From NCBI GenBank assembly GCA_949126835.1, contig OX421495.1:20551079-20615078 (forward strand): DNA of 64,000 bases, in the 5' to 3' direction. Every line of letters begins with the position of its first letter. Within the stretch, counting starts at the first letter, position 1. The translations under genes and the position numbers were made by a program. This document shows positions 34,697 to 46,104 of this stretch, piece after piece. The DNA comes from Anisus vortex (lineage: Eukaryota > Mollusca > Gastropoda > Planorbidae). The notes under the pieces were generated by a model. That model had not been told where the DNA came from, ran no database searches, and saw nothing but the letters and a program-made list of their open reading frames with translations.

Positions 34697-34804
34697 CAGT
34701 GGCGTATTTAGGCATGTTCCATTGGAACAGGGGCCCCCACACAAAAGGGGCCCCCACACATCCCAAAAATATTTTTTGTCACAGCCCCATTTGTTCGTTT
34801 AAAA
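34697..34804 (+). mobile_element. hAT MITE 5' part (CAGTGGCG family), interrupted
   Basis: CAGTGGCGTATTTAGGCATG then TTCCATTGGAACAGGGGCCC is the same as the left part of the complete 347-bp element at 43345-43691. It is cut after TTGTTCGTTTAAAA by the hAT insertion beginning at 34805. The remainder is not found downstream. Confidence 0.75.
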
Positions 34805-35846
34805 CATAGGTTCTCAACCTTTTTCGGGTCACCGCCCCCCCCCCCCCAACTTAATTTTAATTAAACATATATATATATAATTAATTCTAAAAATAATTTA
34901 TTTGTATTATTAATTTTATAAATATAGGAGACTTATTTAATAGCACTATATCATGTAATTTCTGTAATTGTTAATGTTTAAAATATTAACTCCTTAAATG
35001 TAAAAAATAATTAATGCAGGAACTGTTTATTTACAACTGTTTAACGTAAATTATTTTAATCCTCTAATAATTAAATCTTGTTTTGAATACCATAATGTTG
35101 AATGTATATAAAGAAATAATAATAATCAGTAATATTTGTTATATTGCAAAACAGAACTTGTTCGGCATCTTTTTTAATTCAAATGTGGAAACATTTGTTA
35201 ATTAAAGGGAGATAATGAACCCGTTACATTTTAGCTAATATTTCTGTATTTTTTTTCTTTTAGAAAAAAAATTAATGGCTTACATTTATAACTTTGAAAT
35301 GATTAAACTGTTAAAAATATTTGAAAATTATATAAATATGATATGACTAAATAATTTATATGTATACTTTTAAGCACTACAATAACTACTCAGTTTGTAT
35401 GATTAATCCGTATCTATACTGCTTTACGATAGTGTTGGCTTTATAATATTCAATAATTATATTTAACCGGATTAAAGGACACCTCGGTGAACCAACAATA
35501 TGACCAGACAGCCGCACACCATATTTGCCAAATACTGATCACTACTTCATCGAAAAGTCATTGCGATTCCTATTTCTTATTAGTTTAATAATATGTATGC
35601 CTACTGTTGGGGGATATTAGATATTTAGTAGCACTTGCGATTACATCATATTTCATCCAAAAGCTAATCGATTCAAATAGCTGAGGTGTTCAAATTATAT
35701 TAGGTGGGGGGGGGGGGCGGCTACGTTTGTATCGCCCACTTGCCCTTCACCGCCCCCCAATCGCCCCCGGGAATGCCAGCGCCCCTCTAAAGCTTCTCAC
35801 TGCCCCCCTTCGGGGGGGGCGATAACGCTCCCGTTGAGAACCTATG
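34805..35846 (+). mobile_element. hAT element (1,042 bp) with perfect inverted ends
   Basis: Begins CATAGGTTCTCAAC and ends GTTGAGAACCTATG, perfect 14-bp inverted repeats. GTTTAAAA at 34797-34804 and 35847-35854 is a perfect 8-bp target duplication. The interior (34870-35480) is the AT-rich non-coding part shared with copies A, C and D. No transposase remains. Poly-C and poly-G runs sit inside both ends. Confidence 0.9.
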
Positions 35847-35854
35847 GTTTAAAA

Positions 35855-37340
35855 CATAGGTTCTCAACCTTTTTCGGCTCACTGCCCCCTTTTTTAAAAA
35901 AAATGTTTCCGCTCACCGCGCCCAACTTGTTTTAGCATCCATTACCCCCCCCCCCCTCCTCTGGAAGTTAAAGGGTGAATATAGTTTCCGCAAATTTTTT
36001 TAGGCCGACTAGATTTTTGTCCTTTTTTATTATCTTTAAAAAAAAACAACTGAAAGGGAAACATATTGTAAGAATTAATGGATCAAAAAATTATACGAAC
36101 AAGAGGCTTAAAAAAATCAATATTAGAATCGTTTGCCTGGTGTGCTGCTAGTAGTTTGTGTATATTTTTTTTTTCAATTTTGGTTGCAAAAGCTTTAAAT
36201 CTCCACGCTTCCCTATTTGCAGCTTGTTGTTGTGCCTTTTCTTTTTTTTTTTTTACAGCAAAATGGTAATAGCATAATATCCACTTTCAACAAAAGAGGG
36301 TGATAAGAATGCAATACAAAATTGTTGCCAAAACTCACAGACCTAGCGAAAATGATTGATTTTCTCCCAAAGAATCACATTTGCTTTTCAAAAAGTTGAG
36401 CACCGAATCCAAGTCTCATACATTATATTTAAATGGTCATCTTTTGCTAACCAACGCACCTCTGTGTGCAGTAGCCATCGCTTGTAGTCCTCGTCAATAA
36501 ACAATGAACAATATTTATTTTGCCACATAATACCTACAATAAAGGCAATAAAGTCATAGTCAGAAAATTATAAATTTGGCAAACAATAAATACTTATATC
36601 GAAACACTAATCGCAATACATTTATTAATAATAATAATAATTAATTAATTTAAGGTATCAATGCAAAGCTGTCTAAAAAAAATCATATTTAAATTTGTTA
36701 ACTGTTGTAACATTGTAGTGAGCGATACAGACAATCACCAAGACTTTTAGTAACTAAATGTTGTCACACAATAGACAGCCAATACATCTGGAAAAGACTG
36801 TTTTTAAACTACAACATCAATCCACGATACGCCATACCATCGCCGCTGATGGAATTTCTTTTACATTAAAAATTCTTCTACTATAAGTCTAAAAAAAATT
36901 TCTATTCATTTATTTGTTTGAAATGGACACATTTTCTTTTTTTTTTTTTTACCCAAATAAACGTAAGCTAAAAGTAAAGCTTGATTGTCTGGTAGCGTGG
37001 ACTCATCCAGTTATAAAGAAAATTGTGATGTCTAAAGGTAATCTCACAATCTACTCTTAAATCAGGGGTCGATGTGTTTTTTTTCTCCTTTTATAAAAAA
37101 AACATTAGCTTACAATTTATAACTTTGAAATGATCGAACTGTAGCTTAAATAGTATTTAAAATTATATAAATATTATATGACTAAAAATGTATATTTTCA
37201 AACATTACATTAACTACTCAGGTTGTATGATTACTACGTATCTTTTCAGATAAACATCGACTACTAGTTATTTAATAAGATATAAAATAAATTTAATGTC
37301 ATTTCAGTTATGTCGAGAATCGATGTCAAAATATCCTTAA
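35855..37340 (-). mobile_element. Second hAT copy adjoining the first, with transposase remnant
   Basis: It starts CATAGGTTCTCAACCTTTTT directly after the GTTTAAAA shared with the first element. The interior includes transposase coding on the minus strand (36418-36530). At 37080-37330 it has the AT-rich non-coding segment also seen at 35270-35480. The far inverted end was not found, so the right border is approximate. Confidence 0.65.
36418..36530 (-). pseudogene. hAT transposase fragment (LLHTEVRW motif)
   Basis: The minus strand reads MWQNKYCSLFIDEDYKRWL, then LHTEVRWLAKDDHLN. The H-T-E-V-R-W-L segment is a well-conserved part of ZBED/SCAND3-type hAT transposases. Downstream frame damage and a stop follow (IRCSTF-stop). 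The ORF on the opposite strand at 36078-36269 is a shadow. Confidence 0.75.
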
Positions 37341-37360
37341 AAATGGACACATAATCCCAT

Positions 37361-37430
37361 TCCTATGCCGCGGCATGGGAAACCATTGAATGCTGCTTCA
37401 CGGATCCTATAGTGAATCCTCAACTTGTCT
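37361..37430 (+). repeat. SINE family 1, 3' fragment
   Basis: TATGCCGCGGCATGGGAAAC then ATTGAATGCTGCTTCACGGA corresponds to the SINE-1 GCCGTGGCCAC ... GAACGCTGCTTCACGGGCCC region. Confidence 0.55.
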
Positions 37431-37439
37431 GACATGGTA

Positions 37440-39560
37440 ACATTTTAGAATAATTGTACGACACACTAAATGAAGGAGGGGACGGGAAGGGGGAGGATAG
37501 TGTAAAAAAATTATAGTAAAACCTATGATGTAATTAACATTTCAAACATAGAGTGACTCTTACAAATATATAATTATATATGTACGATTACAGCCTTTGT
37601 GCAATTTCCTTGGCTAAATGAATTCATCAAATAACTGTTTGATATATTTGGGTTTGTGGGGAACTGGCTAAGTTTTTTTTAAATATTATGAAATGTTGTC
37701 GAGAAATTAATTGAGTCTGTGATGTGAGGAGTTCCCCGAAAAGTTTGGGAGAAGAAAAGGAGAAGGGTGGGGGAGAAAATTGTTGAGGAAAGGAGGAGGA
37801 GGGGGGGGAAGATACTCTAATGAGTCAATCTATGATCATTGTCGTCGCCTTCCACATGATATTGATTCTATGCCCTCCCCCGTGGCGCCTTCCCAACCCA
37901 GTGCACCAATGAGCTCCCACCAGGCGAGGTTTACACCCTCCAACACGATCAAAAAACAAAAAGGGAGAAGAAGAGCGTCACCATGTAACAATGACGTCTC
38001 TCCCCCCGCCTTCCGTTTGTTTTCATCCGCATCCCCCCACCCCTGTTCCCACCCCATTACAGAAACTGCTAGTAACATTTCCAGATGCTATGTGGCATAC
38101 GAGAGAAAAAGTTGCAGCAATCAAATCCACAATTGGATTCAATCTCACCCTCACCCCCGCCCCTCCCCTCCGCAGATTACACCACACATTTTCCAATCTC
38201 TATTATTCGTCTCACCAAATCAACTCCCTTTCCTACATGCATAAATGCCCCCCTCCCCCTCCCCCCCCCCCCCCCCCATCGTCTCACCCATTTTCTCCTT
38301 CCATTCTTGTCCCGGAGCAGTCTGAACAAAACAACAACAAAAAAGAATGTGAACAAAAATTTTAGTGAAGGAAAAGGTTGCGCTCCTCCCCCACACACAC
38401 ACCCCAAGCGTTCCCTGTCCAGTCAAATTGCGGGATCGAACTAACCCGTAAATTGCTTTAATTATCAGAGACTTAGTTTGGTCCAGACACAAGCCAATAC
38501 TGAACCCAAGACCCCTTGCCTGGTTCCCCCCCTCACCCCCCCCCTCCCTAATCCCACACTCACACAGCCCTTTTCCAGATTTAACACACACACACAAAAT
38601 GGCGATCCTGAATGGGTGACGGGTTATCCGACCCTGTCACCACAGAGACATTATAAATGGCTGATTCATGAATGGAACAATAATAAAACAATTCAACTTT
38701 ATTATAAGGAAAGAAAAGAAGACTTTAAAAAGAGAGAGAGAGAGAGAGAATGAATTTGAGACATCAACTGACCCCGAATCGTTAAAACAACACGGTTGGA
38801 GTATAAAGAAGTGAGAAATAAAATTTTTAATATCTTTTGATTGCGTCGTCTGTCATCATTTATCCTGTTTCTTTCTTGAGTTTAGGTTTTTTAATCCTCC
38901 ATCTTGTCCGACGCTTGCTGGGTCTGTTTGTTTACTTCCAGCACATTTCACCATCATCTCCCACTCCCCTCCCAATGGAACTATTTGAAGATGACAGCTA
39001 CAGGACAATAAGTTGTGGAGTGGCTAGTTGAGGTGGTGAGGAGTTAAAAACAAAAAGAGGGACAAAATGTCCACCGTCACGGTGTCGCTGTTGTCACGCC
39101 CCACGGGGAGCGGGGGGGGGGTAATGGTGGCACCCTGGACAAACAATAACAACAGTATCAACTATAAAGAACTCAACACTGTGGAAAAGTGCACCCTGAA
39201 TGTAATTAGGGGCCAAGGCCTACAACTATACCTGGCATAGGCTGACAACTACACCGGCAAAAATAATAATTCTATGCGCAGATTTCGTGTTTGTTTTCTT
39301 TATTCAAATTTTTAAATAATGCAAATCCTTCAAACACACACACACACACAAACATACACTGACAGATACACAAACAGATGTTGTAAAGTCCAATGTCCAA
39401 TTAACTTCCCCGGGCATATCATGACTGTCCACTTTAAACGATGCTATTTCCTGGCCAGCAATTATTTCTTCAAGGTGACCATGGTGTGTCAATAAATACC
39501 CGCCACACCCGTGCATAGTTCCCTAGATTTATAATATAAATATTTATAATATGTTCTGTA
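37440..39560. other. Intergenic, C-rich tracts and CA repeats
   Basis: A ~17-base poly-C lies at 38262-38278 and GA repeats at about 38732-38748. Pro-rich and Gly-rich open frames at 37780-38600 on both strands reflect C-rich sequence; they overlap each other and lack splice support. Confidence 0.4.
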
Positions 39561-39624
39561 AAAATAAATGTTAATGTCCGTGTGTTTAATATATTTTCAT
39601 AAATGTATAATGTTCATTTTCATC

Positions 39625-40135
39625 TCAGCTGCCAGACTAGTCCTAAAGAAGAAGAAGTCCGACCACATTTCACCTCTGCTCTACTCTCTGCACTGGCTCC
39701 CTATTCAAAATAGGATTTTATATAAACTCGCATCTCTATGCTATAAATGCCTCAATGACTGTGCCCCTGATTATCTAATTTCCTGTCTGGAAATATATAC
39801 AAAACCACGCCCACTTCGATCGGCTGCTCACAAACTCAATTTGACGATCCCGCGGACAAAACTCGTGACAGCTGGTCAGCGGGCCTTCACCTACTCCGGC
39901 CCCTCCGCATGGAACACCCTGCCACTCCAGCTGCGACAAAGCTCGAACTTTAACATTTTCAAGACCGGACTCAAGACTCACCTGTTTATTATTGACTCCT
40001 AGCCTACTTACATTTTTAAACATTTGTCTGTTATTGTTATCATCGTTAATTGTAATTGTAATTGTAATTGTTAAGCGCATAGAACTGATTGCGGGATATG
40101 CGCTATATAAGCTTCATTATTATTATTATTATTAT
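39625..40135 (+). mobile_element. L2-like LINE, 5'-truncated, ORF2 C-terminus intact
   Basis: The open frame (to 40002) reads KKKKSDHISPLLYSLHWLPI, then SLCYKCLNDCAPDYLISCLE, RSAAHKLNLTIPRTKL and SGPSAWNTLPLQLRQ, ending FKTGLKTHLFIIDS-stop. This is the canonical C-terminal part of an L2/CR1-group reverse transcriptase. The 3' tail is AATTGTAATTGTAATTG, GCGGGATATGCGCTATATAA and an (ATT)n microsatellite. The frame is uninterrupted, so this is the youngest LINE tail in the window, but endonuclease and RT catalytic parts are missing. Confidence 0.9.
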
Positions 40136-40164
40136 CTCTATGAATCTCTATTTATTTCTCTCCA

Positions 40165-40210
<46 letters not shown>

Positions 40211-40515
40211 TCTCTCTCTCCGATTTTTTCTTCCTATTATTCTTTTTCGCCCTCTCGTTCAATCCAACTTTCTTACTATGGCCGTTTCTTTCACTCGCTA
40301 TCTCTCTCTCTTTTCTCTCTTCTTCTCTTTCTCCTGCAGTTCTCCTACTTTCTCTTTGTATCTCTCGCTTTCTCTCTCTCTTTCTTATAATCTCTCACAC
40401 TCTCTGTCTCTTTCTCTATCTCTTTAGATACCCCTCTTTCTCGCGTACTCCTTTTTTTCTCAAACTCTTACGTTATCTTTCTCTTTTCTCTCTCTCTTTC
40501 TCTCTCTCTCTTGTT
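40136..40515. repeat. Polypyrimidine (CT)n-rich tract
   Basis: About 380 bases are nearly all C/T on the plus strand. The Leu/Ser-rich open frames across it are compositional artefacts. Confidence 0.9.
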
Positions 40516-40519
40516 CTCT

Positions 40520-41590
40520 CCCTATCAACACACAAATCAAGACCCTAAACGCCTCCTCCCCCTACCCGTTCCTCACCCTAAAGACTTGAACCCCACTGTC
40601 TCTGATCCAATCTTTGGTGCCTCCAAGCTGGTGTGTCCGTGTGTTCGTTTGTCTGTGTGTGTGTCTGTGCGTGCGTGTGCGCGTGTGATGGAAGGAATCT
40701 GAAGAGCTCTTGTGCGCCACGAAAGAACAAACGCTAGGGGTCTCCGGGCTCTAGGCCCCCCAGGGGCTCATCGTGGTGCCCCCTCCTCCCCAACCCAGTA
40801 GTTTAATGAGGCCAATCGCGCATCGGAGCATATTTGCTATACTGCTTACACTATCCCTATTTGGGCACGTACGAGGGCACCGGGGCATGTTTTCTACACT
40901 AATGATGGGCTTACACCCAACCGAACAAAATTATCTCCCACACTGTTCTTGGGTGTCTGGGAGGTGGATCGGCCTCAGAGTTAATCGTCTGCTTGAAAAT
41001 GATACAATGGCTTTAGTATAGCCCTGGACAACGCTGTTCTTTTATTTCGCATATTTTGAGCTTGTTCTTACTTTTCCCTTGTATAGTTTTAAAATATATT
41101 TTTTCTTACTTTTTTGTATCTTAGTTTTTTTTACTTTTGGATTTTTAGTTTTTTATATATTTCTTTTCTTGATTTTAGATTTTAATTTTTTCTTACTTTT
41201 AGATTTTATTTTTTTCTTACTTTTGGATTTTAATTTTTTCTTACTTTTAGATTTTAGTTTTTTTTTACTTTTAGATTTTATTTGTTTTGTTTTTTTGCTT
41301 CTGGTTTCACTATCTTTTTCTTACTTTCTTTTCTTTCTACCCGTGAAGGATTGTCAACTTTTAGGTCAGTGTCGTTATGCACAAAAAGTCCAACTTCCTT
41401 ATCTGAAAACGAAGTTTCCTTCCCGTCTCTTTTTAAAGTATCTCATTGAATATCTGTTGTTGTCGTGTTTTTTTTGTAGTTCTTGTGATCTTTGTACATC
41501 CTGAAGTCACTTAACGAACCCAGGCTTCAAGACATTGGTCAAATGTTAAAATAGTATTATTTTTTGTTGTTGCTGTAAGTAATGTAAAGT
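40520..41590. other. Intergenic with T-rich tandem repeat at about 41100-41285
   Basis: From about 41100 a ~27-bp unit (TTTTTTCTTACTTTTAGATT, TTAAT) repeats roughly six times with variation. The Phe/Leu-rich ORF at 41079-41504 is its translation. No gene is supported. Confidence 0.6.
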
Positions 41591-41591
41591 A

Positions 41592-41850
41592 CCCGTCGGA
41601 CCGAATTGATCCATAGGTCCGATGAAGCTGCGTTCACCAGTTTCTGCGGCCACGGCGTACTATGTGATTGTGTGGCCAGCACTATGCGCAGCTGCCTTTA
41701 CTTTACCCCAACTAAGGTCAGCCACCCATCAGAACTGGGTAGACTCAGGGACACCATCCAGACCCGTAAAAAAAATCCTAGCCTGCACCAGGATTCGAAC
41801 CCGGGACCTTTGGCTCGCCAGACGAGCACACTGCCGCTCTCATACTGTGT
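41592..41850 (-). repeat. tRNA-derived SINE, family 1 (copy 3)
   Basis: The minus strand has TGGCGAGCCAAAGGTCCCGG then GTTCGAATCCTGGTGCAGG. This is followed by GGATTTTTTTTACGGGTCTG, CTGACCTTAGTTGGGGTAAA and GAACGCAGCTTCATCGGACC. It is a nearly full-length copy. Confidence 0.85.
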
Positions 41851-41859
41851 CGATGTTGT

Positions 41860-42171
41860 TGTTGTGCCTTAAGGATTCGACCTGAGGACCTACTAAAAGG
41901 ACATTCAAAGCTATTTCTTGCTGGAGCACCCATGCCTCCCCCACATCCTTTCACACAAATTATGGGATTATATTTCTACCCAGACGCTGTTGTTGTGTTT
42001 AAACATAAGAAGCTGCCGGTTCGACATTGTAGAGATCAAGAAGTTAGATGGTGATCTGATCAAAGTGTATTAAAGAAGTGAAGAGTATTCTTAACCTACC
42101 CCACATTCACCTCTCTATTCTTTCCTTTCATACTTTCCATATTTCTTTTTCCTCCCTTACCCCTACAACCC

Positions 42172-42202
<31 letters not shown>

Positions 42203-43040
42203 AAAAAAGACAGCATCAAATACCAATATCGTGAAAGGTTTGAGCTAAATATAGCGCACCAATCAGCACTGAGGCTCAAACTAACTGCACGGGCGCCTTA
42301 ATTGTATATTCGTGCCGTGCGTGGCGCCCTCCATCAACGACATGTATGAGACTCTGTGAAGTAATAAATTGCTCACGTTTGTTAAAACAACAAACAAAAA
42401 AAAAAGTACATGATTATGATAGATTAATGTTGTCGTATAAATATGTGCAACAGTGAAGTGCTCGTCCAAGGGTCATTCATACAACTAAACATTTCTCTCT
42501 TGGAGAAGGTCAATTTTGTAATATTTTTTATTATTATAAGAACAACAATTTCAATTAAAAATAAAAAAAACACACGTTCAATTAGATTTTAAGGAAATGG
42601 GCGGGAAGGGGGATTGACGTCGAACGGCATAGACATGCATAAAGAATTGAACGCGAAAAAAAAAGGGGGGGGAGATGGATTGGTTGAATAACGCCTCCCA
42701 CGTACTTCCTGGTTCAAAATGCCGACCGGATGTGAAACATATTAAACACTAGCTTCATTGAACATAATAATATATTTAGAACCATTTACTACAAATCTAC
42801 TTACTTCCTTCATGTAATAAGTAGATTTGTTTTTCATGAGAAGTAAAATGTCTATAAATTATAATATAGTGTATACCTTACATCGGAAATTTCATTCTTT
42901 AAAAATGTTTACTTTGAAAAACATTGTCAATAAAATATTGCCTTTTTCTGAAAACACTTTGTTTTCACACAGATAACTATAGAGATAACTACAAATATCA
43001 CTTTAAAATGTGTTGTTGTTTGTTGTTTTCGTATTATATA
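41860..43040. other. Intergenic, 24-base poly-A
   Basis: Poly-C followed by a long poly-A is at 42175-42208. Nothing else recognisable. Confidence 0.4.
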
Positions 43041-43042
43041 TA

Positions 43043-43880
43043 CAAGCTAAATTGCCCGGCGTTGCCCAGAAAAAGCTACAAGCTACAGAAAAAAAAAATT
43101 TAAACTATAATGAACAGAAAGCTATAGATCTAGTAATTTTAAAAAATATTATATTTTTACTGAAGACTTTTAGGAAAGTAATTTAAAATAAATATTGTAA
43201 TCGGGTCAGAAATAGGCATGTCTTTGTATTTAACAAAAATTTAAATTGCCCGGTGTTGCTCGTAGATTTACAACATTATTTGTTAAAAGTAATATTAATG
43301 AAAAAAATTTTTTTTTTAGAAAAAAACGTAAAGACTAACTCGAGCAGTGGCGTATTTAGGCAAGTTCCACGTGTTCCATTGGAACAGGGGCCCCCACAGA
43401 AAAGGGGCCCACAGCCCCCCACACATCCCAAAAAGAAATGTTTTAGTGACATTCCCATTCTTTCGTTGAAACTGTAAAATAAAATTCATTTATTCTTTTA
43501 CGGTACAATTTTAAGCGCTCCAGTCCAACCAAGCTAAGCGCAACATAAAAAGTATTTATGATTTTGCAGAATGTAACATGAATTAACTGCATTTTCCTGT
43601 CGTATACTTATGTGGAAGGCAGGGTCGAGGCCACGAGGGGCCCCCACATAAATTTGGGAACAGGGCCCTCACAATCCTAAATACGGCCCTGAACTCGAGA
43701 ATCGAACCAGGTTCACTCACATGGCAGTCCGATACGTTATCTACTTAGCTAGCGAAGACACATTGTTATGTCCGAAGTTAAATCGCAAAAGTATATAATA
43801 TGAGACAATAAGGTCACGTGTCTTTAAATTAACTAACATGATTGGTTAAACACACACACATTCTACTTTATATCTATGGA
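43043..43880 (-). mobile_element. Helitron-like element (copy H3) with nested hAT MITE
   Basis: The minus strand starts A|TCCATAGATATAAAGTAG and ends TTCTGGGCAACGCCGGGCAA then TTTAGCTTG|T. The ends and A/T flanks are the same as in H2. It shares CACGTGACC and the tRNA-like TAGCTAAGTAGATAACGTAT ... CCTGGTTCGATTC segment. The hairpin is weakened here (CTGGG/GCCGGG). The 347-bp hAT MITE sits just after the tRNA-like part. Confidence 0.8.
43345..43691. mobile_element. hAT MITE (347 bp) with perfect 8-bp target duplication
   Basis: Ends are CAGTGGCGTATTTAGG and CCTAAATACGGCCCTG (14 of 16 inverted match). AACTCGAG flanks both sides (43337-43344 and 43692-43699). It contains GGAACAGGGGCCCCCACA near the left end and a related GGGGCCCCCACA copy near the right (about 43636). 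A broken copy is at 34697-34804. Confidence 0.95.
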
Positions 43881-43884
43881 TATA

Positions 43885-44980
43885 TCGTTTTCTTTCTTTC
43901 GTTTTGTTTATATTCAAACATGTATTCAGGTGAGCTCAGTCAGGATTTGATGACCGACACACGACCCAGTCAATCTCGGTCACTCGGCAATCAGATGATA
44001 GCCAGTGTCCAGTGACGATTCTGAGTGTCACGTGACTGACAGGCTACCCCAACCCTTCCGCCGGACGGGCAAGCGAAATGGCCTGGTCATTCAATTACGA
44101 AATGATCCTAGTGGCCTGTGATGGATGAGTCCATGGCCAAGTCTTCTGTCCAGGTCATTAGCCCTAAGATCGTTTTTCATGCCCCAAAGTTAAGACCGAC
44201 AATGCTGGTCAACAAAAGAGTTTTAGGCCGGGGGTAGGGTACTTGGAAATGACAATGCGTCAATCCGGATATATCATCATTTTACAGTATTAGATTATAC
44301 AATATTGTTCTCGGTGGTGATGAGGTACGTTAAATCTCAAGTATAGTTTTGATATTCAATTTGTAGTTGTTGAGTTTTCAAAGGAATAATTGTGCTACCA
44401 CTAAATTATAACTATAAATTTAGAAATACAAAAACCAAAATGTTTGGAGATAAAAATGTCTTATTTGTTTCATGTGCATTGACAAAGTTTTATTCAAGTT
44501 TTTCTTTTTCATTTTTTTTTTGGCATTGCAGCATGGAAAACTGAGCTAGTCAGAAAAACTAACATCAGCATTTAAAAGTGGTTTACACAGCGTGGTCTGC
44601 CCTCTTTTAAATTTCTGCCCCAATATTGTGGGGACTTAGTACACCGCACAACTTATGCAAATCTTTTTGTATAAGTCACCTGGTAATTAATTTTGTTATT
44701 ATTTGATAATCAACCCATTTTAAAAACTAATTCAAAACAAAACAACAAAAAGTCTAGACCTAAGCTTGACAATGGAGCGTCTGTAACTATAGAAGAAAAT
44801 GTTTTCTTTTGATTCTTGTTAATTAACACATTTTTGACCCATTAATTTATCAGTGAATTTCATTAAATTTACTTTTTTACTTTCATCCTTAGCTACATAG
44901 ATTATAACTTCATGCATCTCTGGGTAACAAAGTAGTCCGTGATGATTGCATGCATGAAATTTTCCCCGCGAGTCTGCTTC
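43885..44980. other. Intergenic; possible LINE scrap at 44525-44565
   Basis: GCATTGCAGCATGGAAAACT then GAGCTAGTCAGAAAAACT weakly resembles the WNGLPEQ LINE end. CACGTGAC is near 44031. Otherwise nothing recognised. Confidence 0.3.
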
Positions 44981-44984
44981 TTTA

Positions 44985-45450
44985 AAACGGGCCACGCTGG
45001 TCGAGCGTTCGGCTGGGTTACCGAAGATCATAGGCTCGAATCCTGGTGAAGGTCTAGGATTTTTTCCCGGAGCTGGAGGGTGTCTCTGAGTCTTCCCAGG
45101 TCTGATGGGTACCTGACATTAGCTGGGGTAAAGTAAAGGCGGCTAGGCAGTGCCCTCACATAGGGGTGGGCAGAGGGGGGGGGCATATGACCGGGGGCGA
45201 CACTTCCAGGGGGCGCAAATGTAGTATAAATATAGCACTAAACAAGCAGTTACAGTATGCAAGGGGGCGGCGTTGAAACTTTTGCCCTGGGGCGCTACAT
45301 AAGCTTGTAAAGGCTCTGCGGCTAGGCATTGTGCTGGCCACACAATCCCCTAGTATGCCGTGGCCACAGAAACTAGTGAACGCTGCCTCACCGGCCCTAT
45401 GATTAGTTTGGTCCGATGATGCCTATTTTGAGTTTATCCTAAATCTGGGA
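44985..45450 (+). repeat. tRNA-derived SINE, family 1 (copy 4), split by a hAT MITE
   Basis: The head (CACGCTGGTCGAGCGTTCGG ... GGCTCGAATCCTGGTG) is followed by GGATTTTTTCCC, GGGTACCTGACATTAGCTGG and GTAAAGTAAAGGCGGCTAGG. It is interrupted at 45148-45318, then resumes CATTGTGCTGGCCACACAAT, GCCGTGGCCAC and GAACGCTGCCTCACCGGCCC. Confidence 0.9.
45148..45318. mobile_element. Tiny hAT-like element (171 bp) inside SINE copy 4
   Basis: Begins CAGTGCCCTCAC and ends AAAGGCTCTG, flanked by CGGCTAGG at 45140-45147 and 45319-45326. Deleting it and one duplication restores the SINE body found in the other copies. CAG...CTG ends and an 8-bp duplication place it with hAT; extended inverted repeats are weak. 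Confidence 0.85.
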
Positions 45451-45459
45451 ATAGATATA

Positions 45460-46090
45460 TTGGAACTGATTTTAAGCGTCCTGCTTCCCAATGTTGAGAT
45501 ATTTTCAAAGAACCAAAATGTACATTATAAGATCGAAATGGTCTTAAAATAAAGTAAACTATGCCTCTACGTATTATTAGAAATATTTGACACAAGTGTA
45601 GGCTACGAACTTAGCAAACAGCATGGCAACATTAAACATAAAAAAAAATTATGTTTCCTTATAATAATATGCTATTGTTAAAAAGGACATATTTCCTGTA
45701 GTTTCTTTCCTTGTGTCATGGACATCGGTAATGAATTTTAGTCGGTCATACATGTGTAGCAGAAAAAAATATTAGAAAACTTATCATGTTCTTTACTTTC
45801 TTTAAGAATAACACCCGTAGGTAACTGACAAAACTAAGTGCCATAATAAAAAAATAGCGTATTATTATCTATTACAGACGCTTCTTCTATAAAGAAGTCC
45901 TACGCTCATCCGCGGTTTGATTCTAGCCCCATGTTTTGTTCTGTGTTTTAATAAATGATCATTAATTGTTTAGTTAATGTTTTAAAATGTAAGATTATTG
46001 TAAAATAGATTCGATGTTTAGTTATTTGTAATTTTGTGTATACTTTTATTCAAACTGTTTGATGCCGTAATACATAAGAAAAGGTTAGTA
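45460..46090. other. AT-rich sequence with LINE 3' scrap (45865-45960, minus)
   Basis: The minus strand at 45865-45960 has AAAACACAGAACAAAACATG, GCTAGAATCAAACCGCGG, ATGAGCGTAGGAC and ACTTCTTTATAGAAGAAGCG, matching the WNGLPEQ LINE 3' UTR. The rest is unremarkable. Confidence 0.55.
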
Positions 46091-46104
46091 TTGAGCTATT
46101 TTCT

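Noticed and set aside
36078..36269. Small membrane protein ORF
   Set aside because: It lies antisense to a hAT transposase region and is driven by poly-T runs.
37780..38600. Overlapping ORFs up to 154 codons on both strands
   Set aside because: All are Pro-, Gly- or Ser-rich shadows of poly-C/G tracts in several frames at once; none has coding character.
39992..40427. Two long Leu/Ser-rich ORFs resembling membrane proteins
   Set aside because: They are translations of a CT-rich tract in two frames; no splice sites or conserved motif.
41606..41885. ORFs of 87-88 codons with a CxRTRDL-like pattern
   Set aside because: They are antisense translation of a family-1 SINE; similar ORFs occur in its other copies (45143-45343, 59266-59460).
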